Of a stretch of 61,315 nt of DNA, positions 23,833-32,533 are shown in pieces. The stretch lies in NCBI GenBank assembly GCA_903921455.1, contig CAIXPZ010000017.1, positions 1 through 61,315 on the forward strand, written 5' to 3'. This stretch comes from an uncultured Verrucomicrobia subdivision 3 bacterium (GTDB lineage: Bacteria > Verrucomicrobiota > Verrucomicrobiae > Limisphaerales > UBA11358). Made by a program: the position numbers and the translations under genes. The notes beneath the pieces are model-generated. The model was not told where the DNA came from. It did not search any database and saw only the letters and a program-made list of their open reading frames with translations. How positions within the stretch are numbered: position 1 is the first letter of the stretch; the number at the start of each line of letters is the position of its first letter.

Positions 23833-24408
23833 ATGAAATTGAATCGTATCATCACATTGGGCGCGATCGCCGCCACGCTGGCTTTGAGCCTCGGCGAGGT
23901 TTTCGCGCAGGACAACGGCAACGGCGGCCAGCCCGGTCAGGGCGGGCAGCGCCGTCAACGCGGCGGCAACGGCGGTCCGGGCGGCGGGAATTTTGACCCG
24001 GCGGCGATGCAGCAGCGCATGCTGGACCGCGTCCAGGAACAACTGGGCTTCACTAACAGCACCGACTGGGATGCCGTGAAACCGCTCGTGCAAAAAGTCA
24101 TGGATGCCCGCCGCGATGTCGGCATGGGTGGCATGGGCCGGATGTTCGGCGGTGGCCGCAACCGTGGCGGCGACCAGGGTGGCACCACCCGCCCCAGCAT
24201 CTTCGGTCAGGCCAGCCCGGAACAGGATGCCCTGCAAAAGGCGCTGGATGACAATGCGCCGGCTTCTCAGGTCAAAGACTTGCTGGCCAAATACAAGGCC
24301 TCGCAAAAAGTCAAACAGGCCAAGCTCGAAGCCGCCCAGGCTGACCTCAAGGCGGTGCTCACCACCAAGCAGGAAGCCCAGGCTTATCTGCTCCAGCTGG
24401 TGAACTAA
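23833..24408 (+). CDS. secreted Gly/Gln-rich protein heading the secretion operon
   Basis: 191 aa with a signal peptide at about residues 1-25 (ITLGAIAATLALSLGEVFAQ). Residues 26-55 are low-complexity Gly/Gln/Arg. Then comes a helical segment (MLDRVQEQLGFTNSTDWDAVKPLVQKVMDARR), a second Gly/Arg-rich linker, and a final helical hairpin to the end (KASQKVKQAKLEAAQADLKAV). The pattern resembles small periplasmic Spy/CpxP-like proteins, but the LTXXQ motif is not evident. It lies 26 bases before gspE behind the sigma-54-type promoter. Its role in secretion is unknown. Confidence 0.7.
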   Translation: MKLNRIITLGAIAATLALSLGEVFAQDNGNGGQPGQGGQRRQRGGNGGPGGGNFDPAAMQQRMLDRVQEQLGFTNSTDWDAVKPLVQKVMDARRDVGMGGMGRMFGGGRNRGGDQGGTTRPSIFGQASPEQDALQKALDDNAPASQVKDLLAKYKASQKVKQAKLEAAQADLKAVLTTKQEAQAYLLQLVN

Positions 24409-24434
24409 ACATTCCAAGCGAAAGCTGACGATCC

Positions 24435-26156
24435 ATGGTCGCCACTCCGGTGCAAGACTCCAAGCTGTTGCTGGAACGCATGGTTGCGTCCCGGCAACTG
24501 TCTTCGCTCGACGCCGTCGCGCTCGCGAAACAGCCGCTGCAAAGCGAGGAGGACATCCTCCGCTGGCTCGCGAACGAATACGGCCTCGGCTATACGACGC
24601 TGGAGGATGTCGAGCCGGATCGTCAGCTGCTCTCCCTTTTCCCCGCCCGCATTCTGCTGAAGGAGGAACTCCTGCCGATCCAGCGCGTGAACGGCCACGT
24701 GGAGGTCGCGACGAGCCGCCTGTTTGCCACGCAGGGATTTGACGCGCTGAAAACGCTGACCGGCTTGAATCTCAAGCCGGTGCTCGCCGCCACCGAGGCC
24801 ATCCAGCGCGAAATCAAAAAACGCCTCGGGGTCGGCGCCGACACCATCGGCACGCTCGACGAGGAAAAGACCATCCAGGTCGTTGACGAAAACGCCGAGA
24901 ACACCGATCTCGATTCCGGCGAGGAGGACGAGGCGTCCATCATCCGCTTCGTCAACCAGGTTTTGAAGGACGCCATCGAATTGCGCGCCTCGGATATCCA
25001 CCTCGAACCGTTCGAGGATGAATTCAAGATCCGCTACCGCATTGACGGCGAACTGCAGGACACGGCGGTGCCGCCGCAGTTAAAACAATTTCAGCCGGCC
25101 ATCGTCTCGCGCATCAAGATTTTGAGCCATCTCAACATCGCGGAGAAACGCCTGCCCCAGGACGGACGCATCAAAGTCCGCATCGATCAGGCCGAGGTGG
25201 ATATCCGGGTTTCCATCATTCCGATGTTGCACGGCGAAGCGGTGGTGATGCGATTGCTGCGCCAGAATTCCACGCTGCGCGGCCTGGGTGAGATCGGCAT
25301 GAACCAGCGCGAGCTGGAGCATTTTCAGCACGTGCTCAGCCTGCCGCACGGAATCATCCTCGTCACCGGCCCGACCGGTTCCGGCAAAACCTCCACGCTT
25401 TACACCGCCCTCAACGAGATCAACGACGCCGTCCGCAAAATCATCACGGTGGAAGACCCGGTGGAATACCAGCTCAAAGGCGTCAACCAGATTCAGGTGA
25501 ACGAAAAATCCGGCCTGACCTTTGCGCGCGGGCTGCGCTCGATTTTGCGTCACGATCCCGACGTGATTCTCATCGGCGAAATCCGCGACGCCGAGACTGC
25601 GCAGATCGCGGTGCAAGCCTCGCTCACCGGCCATCTGGTGTTCTCCACGCTGCACACCAACGACGCGCCCGGCGCGCTCACGCGGCTCGTGGACATGGGC
25701 GTCGAGCCCTATCTCGTCGCCTCATCGCTCGAAGCCGTGCTCGCGCAGCGCCTCGTCCGCGTGCTGTGTCCGCACTGCAAGCAGCCGGATAATTCCGAGC
25801 GGGCGCTGGCATTCAAAGTGAAACTCGGCATTCCGGCGGAGAAAACCATTTATAAATCCGTCGGCTGCCGCGAGTGCCGCAACACCGGCTTCTTCGGGCG
25901 CCACGCGATTTTCGAGTGGATGGACACCGACGAGGAAATCCGGCAGCTGATCTTGAAGAGCGCCTCGACGGATCAAATCCGCGCCGCCGCGCGCAAAGCC
26001 GGCATGCGCACGCTGGCCGAAGACGGCTGGCGCCTGGTCGCCGCCGGCGTCACGACGGTCGAGGAAGTGCTGAGTGTCACGACGGCGAAAGAAGTCGAGG
26101 GCGCGACAAAAAACCAGGCCGGCGCCTCCGCCGCGAGCATTGCCGTCGCCGGCTGA
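24435..26156 (+). CDS. gspE: type II secretion/pilus assembly ATPase GspE
   Basis: 573 aa. It powers pseudopilus assembly at the cytoplasmic face of the inner membrane. The N-terminal MshEN-like domain (about 1-130) is followed by the ATPase core: ASDIHLEP, Walker A GPTGSGKTST, the Asp box VEDPVEYQ, Walker B ILIGEIRDAETA and the His box TGHLVFSTLHTND. A CPHC/CREC tetracysteine zinc site is present near residue 440. Length and motifs are normal. It is the second gene of the operon. Confidence 0.95.
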   Translation: MVATPVQDSKLLLERMVASRQLSSLDAVALAKQPLQSEEDILRWLANEYGLGYTTLEDVEPDRQLLSLFPARILLKEELLPIQRVNGHVEVATSRLFATQGFDALKTLTGLNLKPVLAATEAIQREIKKRLGVGADTIGTLDEEKTIQVVDENAENTDLDSGEEDEASIIRFVNQVLKDAIELRASDIHLEPFEDEFKIRYRIDGELQDTAVPPQLKQFQPAIVSRIKILSHLNIAEKRLPQDGRIKVRIDQAEVDIRVSIIPMLHGEAVVMRLLRQNSTLRGLGEIGMNQRELEHFQHVLSLPHGIILVTGPTGSGKTSTLYTALNEINDAVRKIITVEDPVEYQLKGVNQIQVNEKSGLTFARGLRSILRHDPDVILIGEIRDAETAQIAVQASLTGHLVFSTLHTNDAPGALTRLVDMGVEPYLVASSLEAVLAQRLVRVLCPHCKQPDNSERALAFKVKLGIPAEKTIYKSVGCRECRNTGFFGRHAIFEWMDTDEEIRQLILKSASTDQIRAAARKAGMRTLAEDGWRLVAAGVTTVEEVLSVTTAKEVEGATKNQAGASAASIAVAG

Positions 26157-26166
26157 TTGATTGCCC

Positions 26167-27411
26167 ATGCCCACGTTTTCCTACAAAGCCTTGCAGACCG
26201 ACGGCAAAATCGCCGAGGGCGTGCTGGAAGCGGCCGGCCGCCCCGACGCCTTGCGGCAGATGGAAACGCTCGGCCTGCGCCCGGTCAATCTGTCCGAGAA
26301 AAGTTCGGCCGGCAAAAAGGGTTCCGCGGCGCCGTCGTCATTGGGGAATCTCACGTTTGATTTTGCGTCCAAGAAAGTTTCCGCGAAGGAACTGGAAAAT
26401 TTTACCCGGCTGCTGTCGAGTCTGCTCGCGGCGGGCGTGCCGTTGAGCCGGGCGCTGGTGATTCTGCACAAAGAGGCGACCGCGCCGGCGGCGAAGGCGA
26501 AGTGGAAGGAAATCCACGACCTCGTGGTGGACGGCATGTCGCTGGCCGCGGCGATGGCGAAATCGCCGGAGACGTTTCCGCGCGTGTATGTCGCGATGGT
26601 CGAGGCGGGCGAGGCGGGCGGTTTTCTCGATGTGGTGCTGGCGCAGATCGCGGATTTTCAGACGCGCGAAAAGGAGCTGAAATCCAAGGTGATGACGGCG
26701 ATGATCTATCCGTGCATTTTGCTGTTCCTCGCGCTGGTGGTGCTGTCGGTGCTGCTGATTTTCTTCATCCCCAAATTTCAAAAGGTGTTCGCCAGCGTTC
26801 ACGGTTCGCTGCCGCTCATCACGCAGCTGGTCATCGGCCTGAGCTATCTGGTGCGGTCCTATGGATTTTTTGTCGTGCTCGGCATGGTGGCCATCGGGTT
26901 TCTCGTGCGGGCCTGGTTCGTCTCCGAAAAAGGGAAGCGCATGTGGGAAGGCATTGTCTTGAAATCGCCCCTGGTCGGCCCGCTCAACGCGCAGTTCGCG
27001 ATGGCGCGCTTTTGCCGGATGCTGGGCACGCTGCTCGGCGCCGGCGTGCCGCTGGTGCAGGGCCTGAACGTCGCGCGCAAATCCATCGGCAACCAGATTC
27101 TGGTGGATGCGGTCGGCCAGTCCATCGAGCGCGTGCAGCAGGGCGGCCGGCTCGGCCAAAGCCTCGCGGATTGCAAAATCCTTTTCTCCGGTTCGGTGCT
27201 GGAAATGATCTCCGTCGCGGAAGAAAGCGGCAAGCTGGACGCGGAGCTCGTGCGCGTCGCCGGCGTCACCGAATTTGACTTGGACCGGAACCTGAAAACC
27301 GCCGTGGCCTTTGCCGAGCCGTTGATGCTGTTTCTCATCGCCGGCTTTATTGGCGTGATATTTATCAGCATGTTGCTGCCGATCTTCTCGCTGCAAGATT
27401 ACATCAAATAA
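26167..27411 (+). CDS. gspF: type II secretion inner-membrane platform protein GspF
   Basis: 414 aa from ATG 26167 (MPTFSYKALQTDGK); a TTG two codons earlier is ignored. GspF is the polytopic platform that couples the GspE ATPase to pilin assembly. Two T2SSF domains are visible (about 75-195, beginning KELENFTRLLSSLLAAGVPL, and about 275-400, with FCRMLGTLLGAGVPLVQGL). Three membrane helices are near residues 180-200, 230-255 and 375-400. It starts ten bases after the gspE stop. Confidence 0.94.
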   Translation: MPTFSYKALQTDGKIAEGVLEAAGRPDALRQMETLGLRPVNLSEKSSAGKKGSAAPSSLGNLTFDFASKKVSAKELENFTRLLSSLLAAGVPLSRALVILHKEATAPAAKAKWKEIHDLVVDGMSLAAAMAKSPETFPRVYVAMVEAGEAGGFLDVVLAQIADFQTREKELKSKVMTAMIYPCILLFLALVVLSVLLIFFIPKFQKVFASVHGSLPLITQLVIGLSYLVRSYGFFVVLGMVAIGFLVRAWFVSEKGKRMWEGIVLKSPLVGPLNAQFAMARFCRMLGTLLGAGVPLVQGLNVARKSIGNQILVDAVGQSIERVQQGGRLGQSLADCKILFSGSVLEMISVAEESGKLDAELVRVAGVTEFDLDRNLKTAVAFAEPLMLFLIAGFIGVIFISMLLPIFSLQDYIK

Positions 27412-27427
27412 AACCACCATCAAAATC

Positions 27428-27925
27428 ATGATAATTCAAACCACCAACAAATTGCCAATTGCCAATTGCCAATCGCCAATTGAAAGCCAAGCGCCGCGCC
27501 GGACGGCTGCAATTGGAAATTGGAAATTGAAAATTCAAAACGGCTTCACGCTCGTGGAAATGCTGCTGGTCGTCACCATCATCGGCATTCTGGCCGCGCT
27601 GGTCATTCCGAAGATCGTCGGCCGCAGCGAGCAGGCCCGCGCCACGGCCGCGCACGCCGACTTGTCCTCGATCAAGACCGCGCTCGATGCGTTCGAGGTG
27701 GACAACGGTTTTTATCCCAAGTCCATCCAGGACCTGGTGACCGTGCCGAGCAATGCCAAGAACTGGCACGGGCCGTATCTGGAAAAAGTTCCGCAGGATC
27801 CGTGGGGCAATAATTACGTTTATTATTTCCCCGGCAAGCGGAACGCGGGTTCCTACGATTTGCTGTCGATCGGAGTGGACGGCAAAGAAGGCACGGACGA
27901 TGACGTCGGCAACTGGTCAAAATGA
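27428..27925 (+). CDS. gspG: major pseudopilin GspG with repeat-derived leader
   Basis: 165 aa. The prepilin peptidase site is NGFTLVEM, with Gly at -1 and Phe40 as mature residue 1. The hydrophobic helix follows (LLVVTIIGILAALVIPKIVG), then the GspG C-terminal fold with DPWGNNYVYYFPG and SIGVDGKEGTDDDV, the calcium-loop region. Pseudopilins polymerise into the periplasmic piston. The 39-residue leader is unusually long and is almost entirely encoded by a heptamer repeat element (27450-27538). The stop overlaps the gspH start as ATGA. Confidence 0.93.
   Translation: MIIQTTNKLPIANCQSPIESQAPRRTAAIGNWKLKIQNGFTLVEMLLVVTIIGILAALVIPKIVGRSEQARATAAHADLSSIKTALDAFEVDNGFYPKSIQDLVTVPSNAKNWHGPYLEKVPQDPWGNNYVYYFPGKRNAGSYDLLSIGVDGKEGTDDDVGNWSK
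27450..27538 (+). repeat. heptamer-armed element forming the GspG leader
   Basis: Left arm of five heptamers from 27450 (AATTGCC three times, AATCGCC, AATTGAA), a 26-base GC core at 27485-27510, and a right arm of four heptamers from 27511 (AATTGGA twice, AATTGAA, AATTCAA). The arms are complementary (AATTGCC against GGAAATT with one mismatch per unit). It ends seven bases before the Phe codon of the prepilin site. Confidence 0.8.
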
Positions 27926-28515
27926 CATCGTTGAATCGAAACTGGTTGAATCGTTGCATCGTTGCACCATCACAGGGTCGCGGCGCCTTTTCCGATTCAA
28001 CGCATCAACGATTCAACGGTTTAGCAGTCCGCTCCGCGTTCACGCTCGTCGAACTGATCCTCGTGCTCGCGCTGCTGGTGATCGCCACGTCGCTCGCGGC
28101 CCCGGCGCTGTCGAATTTTGTGCGGGGGCGGGCGCTGGATTCCGAGGCGCGGCGGCTGGCGGCGCTGATGCATGCGGGCCAGAGCCGCGCGGTGTCCGAG
28201 GGCGCGGCGATGGTCCTGTGGATTGACGAAAAGGCCGGCAACTACGGGCTCGAAGCCGAGACGAGCGGCCAGAACGGCGACGCGAAGGCGGAGAATCTTA
28301 CGCTGGATTCCACGCTGGCCCTCGCGGTGCAGAACGTGGGGGCGGCGACGCCGGTGACCTTCAAGAATTTACCGGCGATAAAATTTTCGCCGGACGGCAC
28401 GGTGGACGAGAACAGTCCGCCGACGTTGAAGTTGACGGACAGCGCCGGGTTTTCGCGCTGGCTCGGAGTGAACAGCGGTCGCACGGGTTATGAAATTCGC
28501 GACACCGAGAAATAA
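27922..28515 (+). CDS. gspH: minor pseudopilin GspH-like
   Basis: 197 aa. Prepilin motif RSAFTLVELIL with Ala at -1 and Phe40 as mature residue 1, followed by a hydrophobic helix (ILVLALLVIATSLAAPAL). The C-terminal domain is beta-rich with KFSPDGTV, as in GspH. The start ATG overlaps the gspG stop by three bases, and the end overlaps gspI by 26 bases. The 39-residue leader derives from a repeat element (27926-28021). It is probably a minor pseudopilin of the tip complex. Confidence 0.82.
   Translation: MTSLNRNWLNRCIVAPSQGRGAFSDSTHQRFNGLAVRSAFTLVELILVLALLVIATSLAAPALSNFVRGRALDSEARRLAALMHAGQSRAVSEGAAMVLWIDEKAGNYGLEAETSGQNGDAKAENLTLDSTLALAVQNVGAATPVTFKNLPAIKFSPDGTVDENSPPTLKLTDSAGFSRWLGVNSGRTGYEIRDTEK
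27926..28021 (+). repeat. heptamer-armed element forming the GspH leader
   Basis: The left side is built from GAATCG- and GTTGCA-type heptamers (27926-27970), the core contains GGCGCCTTTTCC at 27982-27993, and the right arm is four heptamers from 27994 (GATTCAA, CGCATCA, ACGATTC, AACGGTT). The right arm is largely the reverse complement of the left. It shares its 12-base core exactly with the waaF-start element at 20924-20935. Confidence 0.78.
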
Positions 28516-28921
28516 AAAGCGCCCGGCGCGGCGCGGCTGCGCGGCGTTTACGCTGGCCGAAGTATTGGCGGCGATGCTGTTTCTCGCCATCGTGGTGCCG
28601 GCGGCGATTGAGGCGATGCATCTGGCGAGCCTCGCGGGCGAGGTGGCCGCGCGCAAGGGGGCGGCGGTGCGCGTGGCCGACCGGATTTTGAACGAGAGCC
28701 TGGTGATGACGAACTGGAGCAACGGCACGCAGAGCGGCACGACGGGCGAGGGTGCGCTGGATTTTAACTGGACACTCACGACCCAGTCGTGGCCCGAGGA
28801 TCCGGCGATGCAGGTGGTGACGGCGGAAGTGAAGTTCACCGCGCAGGGCAAGGATTATTCGGTGAAGCTCAACACCCTGGCCAGTTTGCCGGGCACGACG
28901 ACGATGAATTTGACGAAGTGA
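28490..28921 (+). CDS. gspI: minor pseudopilin GspI-like
   Basis: 143 aa. It has a short basic leader of 19 residues (MKFATPRNKKRPARRGCAA) and then FTLAEVLAAMLFLAIVVPAAIEAM, the prepilin site and helix, again with Ala at -1. The C-terminal beta region is compact. It overlaps gspH by 26 bases, and its stop overlaps the gspJ GTG start as GTGA. It is the only pseudopilin of the first four without a repeat-derived leader, so its leader length is normal. Confidence 0.82.
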   Translation: MKFATPRNKKRPARRGCAAFTLAEVLAAMLFLAIVVPAAIEAMHLASLAGEVAARKGAAVRVADRILNESLVMTNWSNGTQSGTTGEGALDFNWTLTTQSWPEDPAMQVVTAEVKFTAQGKDYSVKLNTLASLPGTTTMNLTK

Positions 28922-29703
28922 AAATTGATAAAAAATTTAAATGGTTAAATCGTGGCAATGTTGAATCGTTGCAACGGCAGGGGAGGTGTTTCCCTTCAAC
29001 GATTCAACAATTTAACCATTCAACAAATCACGCTTTTACCTTGGTCGAGATGATTCTCGCCATCGGCGTGGCCGCCATTGTTTTGGCGGCCGTCAACGCC
29101 GTGCTGTTCACCGCGCTGCATCTGCGCGAAGTGACGACCAGCGTGGTGGACGCCGCCACGCCGCTGGACCAGGCGTTCACGTTTCTGAGGCGCGATCTGC
29201 AAGGCGTCGTCACGCCGACGAACGGCACGAGCAAATTACTCTCCGGCAGCTTCAAGCTTGGCACCGTGAACAGTGCCAGCACCAGCGAACCGGTCGCGGC
29301 GGAAATTTACACGGCGACCGGCGCCTTGAGCGTGAGTTCGCCGTGGGCCGACATCCAGCGCGTGACCTATGGACTGAAAAATTCCACCGACGGTTCCGGG
29401 CGGCGCGATCTGTATCGCAGCGTGACGCGGAATCTGCTGGGCACAGCCACCCCGGACGTGGCCGAGCAACTCATGTTGAGCGGCGTCGAGAGCGTGAAGT
29501 TTTCCGGCTATGACGGCACGCGCTGGAGCGAAACCTGGGACACGACCGACCTGACGGCGGTCACCACGAATCTGCCGCTGGCGGTGCGCGTGGAAATCAA
29601 GCTGGCCGGCGGGGACCTGAAAACCGAGCCCATTCAGCTCGTGGTGCCGCTCGATTCCGTGGCGCGCACGAACATGGTGCTCGCCAGCACGACGACCCAG
29701 TGA
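28918..29703 (+). CDS. gspJ: minor pseudopilin GspJ-like with repeat-derived leader
   Basis: 261 aa from GTG 28918, which overlaps the gspI stop; the frame is open further upstream, but that would overlap gspI. The prepilin site is NHAFTLVEMILAIG with Phe40 as mature residue 1, then the helix AAIVLAAVNAVLFTALHL. The C-terminal domain (VEQLMLSGVESVKFSGYDG) matches the GspJ fold. The 39-residue leader (MKIDKKFKWLNRGNVESLQR onward) is made from a repeat element at 28930-29028. The stop overlaps the gspK start. Confidence 0.82.
   Translation: MKIDKKFKWLNRGNVESLQRQGRCFPSTIQQFNHSTNHAFTLVEMILAIGVAAIVLAAVNAVLFTALHLREVTTSVVDAATPLDQAFTFLRRDLQGVVTPTNGTSKLLSGSFKLGTVNSASTSEPVAAEIYTATGALSVSSPWADIQRVTYGLKNSTDGSGRRDLYRSVTRNLLGTATPDVAEQLMLSGVESVKFSGYDGTRWSETWDTTDLTAVTTNLPLAVRVEIKLAGGDLKTEPIQLVVPLDSVARTNMVLASTTTQ
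28930..29028 (+). repeat. heptamer-armed element forming the GspJ leader
   Basis: The left side contains AATGGTTAAATCG and GTTGAATCGTTGC, the core is GGGGAGGTGTTTCCC (about 28979-28993), and the right side contains TTCAACGATTCAAC and AATTTAACCATTCAAC. The sides are close reverse complements. The right arm steps in sevens: TTCAACG, ATTCAAC, AATTTAA, CCATTCA, ACAAATC. Confidence 0.78.
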
Positions 29704-31076
29704 AAATGAAATTGCCAATGCAGCCAGCACGATGGGGGGCCCGGCGCGAGCGCGCCTCGGTGCTTATCATCGTGCTGTGGGTTTGCATCGGGCTCGTCAG
29801 CATCGCGCTGTATTTCGCCAATGCGATGACGTACGAGCTGCGCGCGTCCGACAACCGCGTGAGCGGCGTCATGGCGGATCAGGCCATCGAGGGCGCGGCG
29901 CGTTACGTCAGCCTCGCGCTTTTGAATTTTGCCACCAACGGGGCGGTGCCGGACAACACCCAGTTCAAATGTGCCGCCGTGCCGGTGGGTGATGCGAAGT
30001 TCTGGCTCATTGGTCGCGACCCGAACGAGGGGAATGCCACCGAGCCGTATTACGGACTGGTGGACGAGGGCGGCAAATTGAATTTGAACAATGTCAGCAC
30101 GAATGTGTTTCAGTATCTGCCCAACATCACGTCCGATTTCGCCGACGCGATCATGGACTGGCGCGGCACGAACGGCGTCGTGTCGCTGGATTACACGACG
30201 CTCGGCTATTTGCCGAAATACGCGCCGTTCGAGACCGTGGATGAACTGCGGCTCGTCTACGGCGCGACGGTGGACATGCTCGCCGGCGAAGACTTGAATC
30301 GCAACGGCGTGTTGGACGCCAACGAGAAGGATTTGAACAGCAACGGCGAACTGGATCCCGGCCTGTTCGACTATGTCACGGTTTACACGCGCGAACCCAA
30401 TTTTCATGCCGACGGCACTTCGTTGACGAACGTGAACACGCTTACGGCAGAAAGCCAAGTCAAGGCCCTGTTCCAAAACCTTGGCACTAGCCGCGAGCAT
30501 CAATTGTGGACCGCCATCAACAACCGGCTGCATCCGCAACGGGGACAGGGACAAAATTTCAACGGCATTTTGGATTTTGCGTTGTTCTGCAAAAACCAGG
30601 GGCTGAGTTCGGACGACTTTGTGGCCGTCGCTAATAGCGTGACGACCAGCACGAACACCTATTTCCGCGGTCGCGTGAATGTCAACACGGCCGGTTTGGA
30701 CGTGCTGACGGCTTTGTTCATGGGCGCGAACGTGGATGAATCAACGGCGCAAGGTGCGGCGCAAACACTCATCAGTTATCGCCAGCAGAACCCGAACAAT
30801 CTGACTTCCATCGCCTGGGTCATTGAGGCGCTGGGCAACAACAGTCCGGTGGTCACCGCCCTGGCGCGGGGCAATAACGTGACCACGCGCAGTTATCAAT
30901 TCACGGCGGACATCGCGGCGGTCGGGCCGTATGGGCGCGGGTACCGGCGCGTGAAATTTGTTTTTGATGTGAGCGATGGCGCGCCGAAGATTCTGTATCG
31001 GCAGGACTTGAGCCGGCTCGGCTGGGCGCTGGGCGAAAAGGCCCGGGAAACGTTGGTCGCGAAGGACACGCAATGA
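29700..31076 (+). CDS. gspK: minor pseudopilin GspK-like
   Basis: 458 aa from GTG 29700 (or ATG 29706). The N-terminal helix is SVLIIVLWVCIGLVSIALYFANAM, preceded by RRERA, the usual GspK arrangement in which the FTLxE motif is relaxed. The large periplasmic part has NLNNVSTNV, a calcium-like DLNRNGVLDANEKDLNSNGE acidic stretch (about residues 199-220) and the HhH-like segment RVNVNTAGLDVLTALF. GspK caps the pseudopilus with GspI and GspJ. It overlaps both neighbours by four bases. Confidence 0.87.
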   Translation: MKMKLPMQPARWGARRERASVLIIVLWVCIGLVSIALYFANAMTYELRASDNRVSGVMADQAIEGAARYVSLALLNFATNGAVPDNTQFKCAAVPVGDAKFWLIGRDPNEGNATEPYYGLVDEGGKLNLNNVSTNVFQYLPNITSDFADAIMDWRGTNGVVSLDYTTLGYLPKYAPFETVDELRLVYGATVDMLAGEDLNRNGVLDANEKDLNSNGELDPGLFDYVTVYTREPNFHADGTSLTNVNTLTAESQVKALFQNLGTSREHQLWTAINNRLHPQRGQGQNFNGILDFALFCKNQGLSSDDFVAVANSVTTSTNTYFRGRVNVNTAGLDVLTALFMGANVDESTAQGAAQTLISYRQQNPNNLTSIAWVIEALGNNSPVVTALARGNNVTTRSYQFTADIAAVGPYGRGYRRVKFVFDVSDGAPKILYRQDLSRLGWALGEKARETLVAKDTQ

Positions 31077-32533
31077 AACCTGATTTCAAATTCAAATTCG
31101 GCGGGCCGAAAAAGCTGACGACGGTGCTGGGGCTCGCGCTCGACGGCGGCCGCCTCGACGGGGTGGTGGTGCGGCGCGCGAACGGTTCGCTGGCGGTGCT
31201 GCAACGTTTTTCCGCCGCGCTGGCGCTGGATCCGCTCACCGCGGCGCCGGAACTGGTCGGCCGCGAAATCCGCAATCACCTGGATGCCGCCGGCGTGCGC
31301 GAACGCGACTGCGTTTTCGGCGTGCCGTTGAAATGGGTGTTGACCGCGCAAACGGAGCTGCCGTCGTCGCTGCCGGCAGCGGATGCCGCGAGCCTCCTGC
31401 AGCTGGAGGCGGAAAAAGGTTTTCACGCCGATGTCGCGACGCTGCAGATTTCCGATTCGCGCAGTCCGCTGGGGCCGGATAAAACCAACGTGCTGCTCGC
31501 GGGCATCCCCGGCACGCACCTCGTGACGCTGGAAAAAATCCTGGCGGCGGCGAAATTGAAACCGGTCAGTTTTGCGCTGGGCATCGCTGCGCTGCAAAAT
31601 GCGGCTGACGAAAAATCAAACGGCGTGCTCGCGCTGGCGATCGGCGAGCGCAAGGTGGCGCTGCAGATCACGGAGGGCGGCGGCGTGGTAGCCCTGCGGG
31701 CGCTGGAAGGCGCGGTGGCCGACGAGGGCGGCCAGCGCGTGTTGCTCACCGGGGTGGTGGCGCGCGAAGCACGGATCACGCTCGGCCAACTGCCGGGGGA
31801 ACTGCGCGACGCGGTGCGGCGCATCCGGATTTTTGGCCCGCGTGAGCTGGCGCGTGAGCTGGCGGACGCGCTGGAAACCCGTTTCGGCCCGCTGGGGCTG
31901 AAGATTGAAATTGTCACTGGCTACGCGGCGGATGAATTTGGCGCGCAACTGCCGGTGGATGTTCCGCTGTCGGCGGCGTTCAGCCTCGCGGCGCGCGTTT
32001 TAACGGGGCAGAGCCCGGGGTTTGAATTTTTGCCGCCGAAGCCCAATCTCCTCGAGCAATTTGCCGCCAAATATTCTTCCGGCCGGCTGCGCACGACGGG
32101 GGCGGTGGCGGCCGGCGTGGTCGCGATTTTACTGGCGGTGTTTTTGTTCCAGCAGATTCAGCTGTGGCATTACCATTCGCAGTGGTCGCGCATGGCGGTC
32201 AAGGTCGGCGAGTTGCAGGCGATCCAGGACAACATCCGGCAGTATCGCTCGTGGTATGACGGGTCGTTCCGCAATCTTTCCATCCTGCGCCAGCTGTCGC
32301 TGGCGTTTCCGGAGGACGGCTCGGTGACGGCGAAAAACATCGAGGTGCGTGACGGCAACACGGTCACTTGTTCCGGCACGGCGCGCGATTACGCGGCGCT
32401 GCTGGCGATGCAGGCGAAACTGCGCACGGCGGACGGCGTGAGCGGGGTGAAGCTGGAGCAGATCCGCGGCAAGGCGCCGATGCAATTTGTGTTTGGGTTC
32501 ACCTTTAACAACGGAGGCGGCAGTGAAAATTAA
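31073..32533 (+). CDS. gspL: GspL/PilM-PilN-like assembly protein
   Basis: 486 aa. Residues 1-330 form an actin-like cytoplasmic domain (VLGLALDGGRLDGVVVRRAN, LQLEAEKGFHAD), one membrane helix lies at about 345-362 (AVAAGVVAILLAVFLFQQI), and a ferredoxin-like periplasmic domain follows (SVTAKNIEVRDGNTVTCSGT). This is the layout of GspL, or of PilM and PilN fused. It links the ATPase to the periplasmic platform. It overlaps gspK by four bases and the next gene by 11. GspL and fused PilMN are hard to separate by eye. Confidence 0.8.
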   Translation: MKPDFKFKFGGPKKLTTVLGLALDGGRLDGVVVRRANGSLAVLQRFSAALALDPLTAAPELVGREIRNHLDAAGVRERDCVFGVPLKWVLTAQTELPSSLPAADAASLLQLEAEKGFHADVATLQISDSRSPLGPDKTNVLLAGIPGTHLVTLEKILAAAKLKPVSFALGIAALQNAADEKSNGVLALAIGERKVALQITEGGGVVALRALEGAVADEGGQRVLLTGVVAREARITLGQLPGELRDAVRRIRIFGPRELARELADALETRFGPLGLKIEIVTGYAADEFGAQLPVDVPLSAAFSLAARVLTGQSPGFEFLPPKPNLLEQFAAKYSSGRLRTTGAVAAGVVAILLAVFLFQQIQLWHYHSQWSRMAVKVGELQAIQDNIRQYRSWYDGSFRNLSILRQLSLAFPEDGSVTAKNIEVRDGNTVTCSGTARDYAALLAMQAKLRTADGVSGVKLEQIRGKAPMQFVFGFTFNNGGGSEN

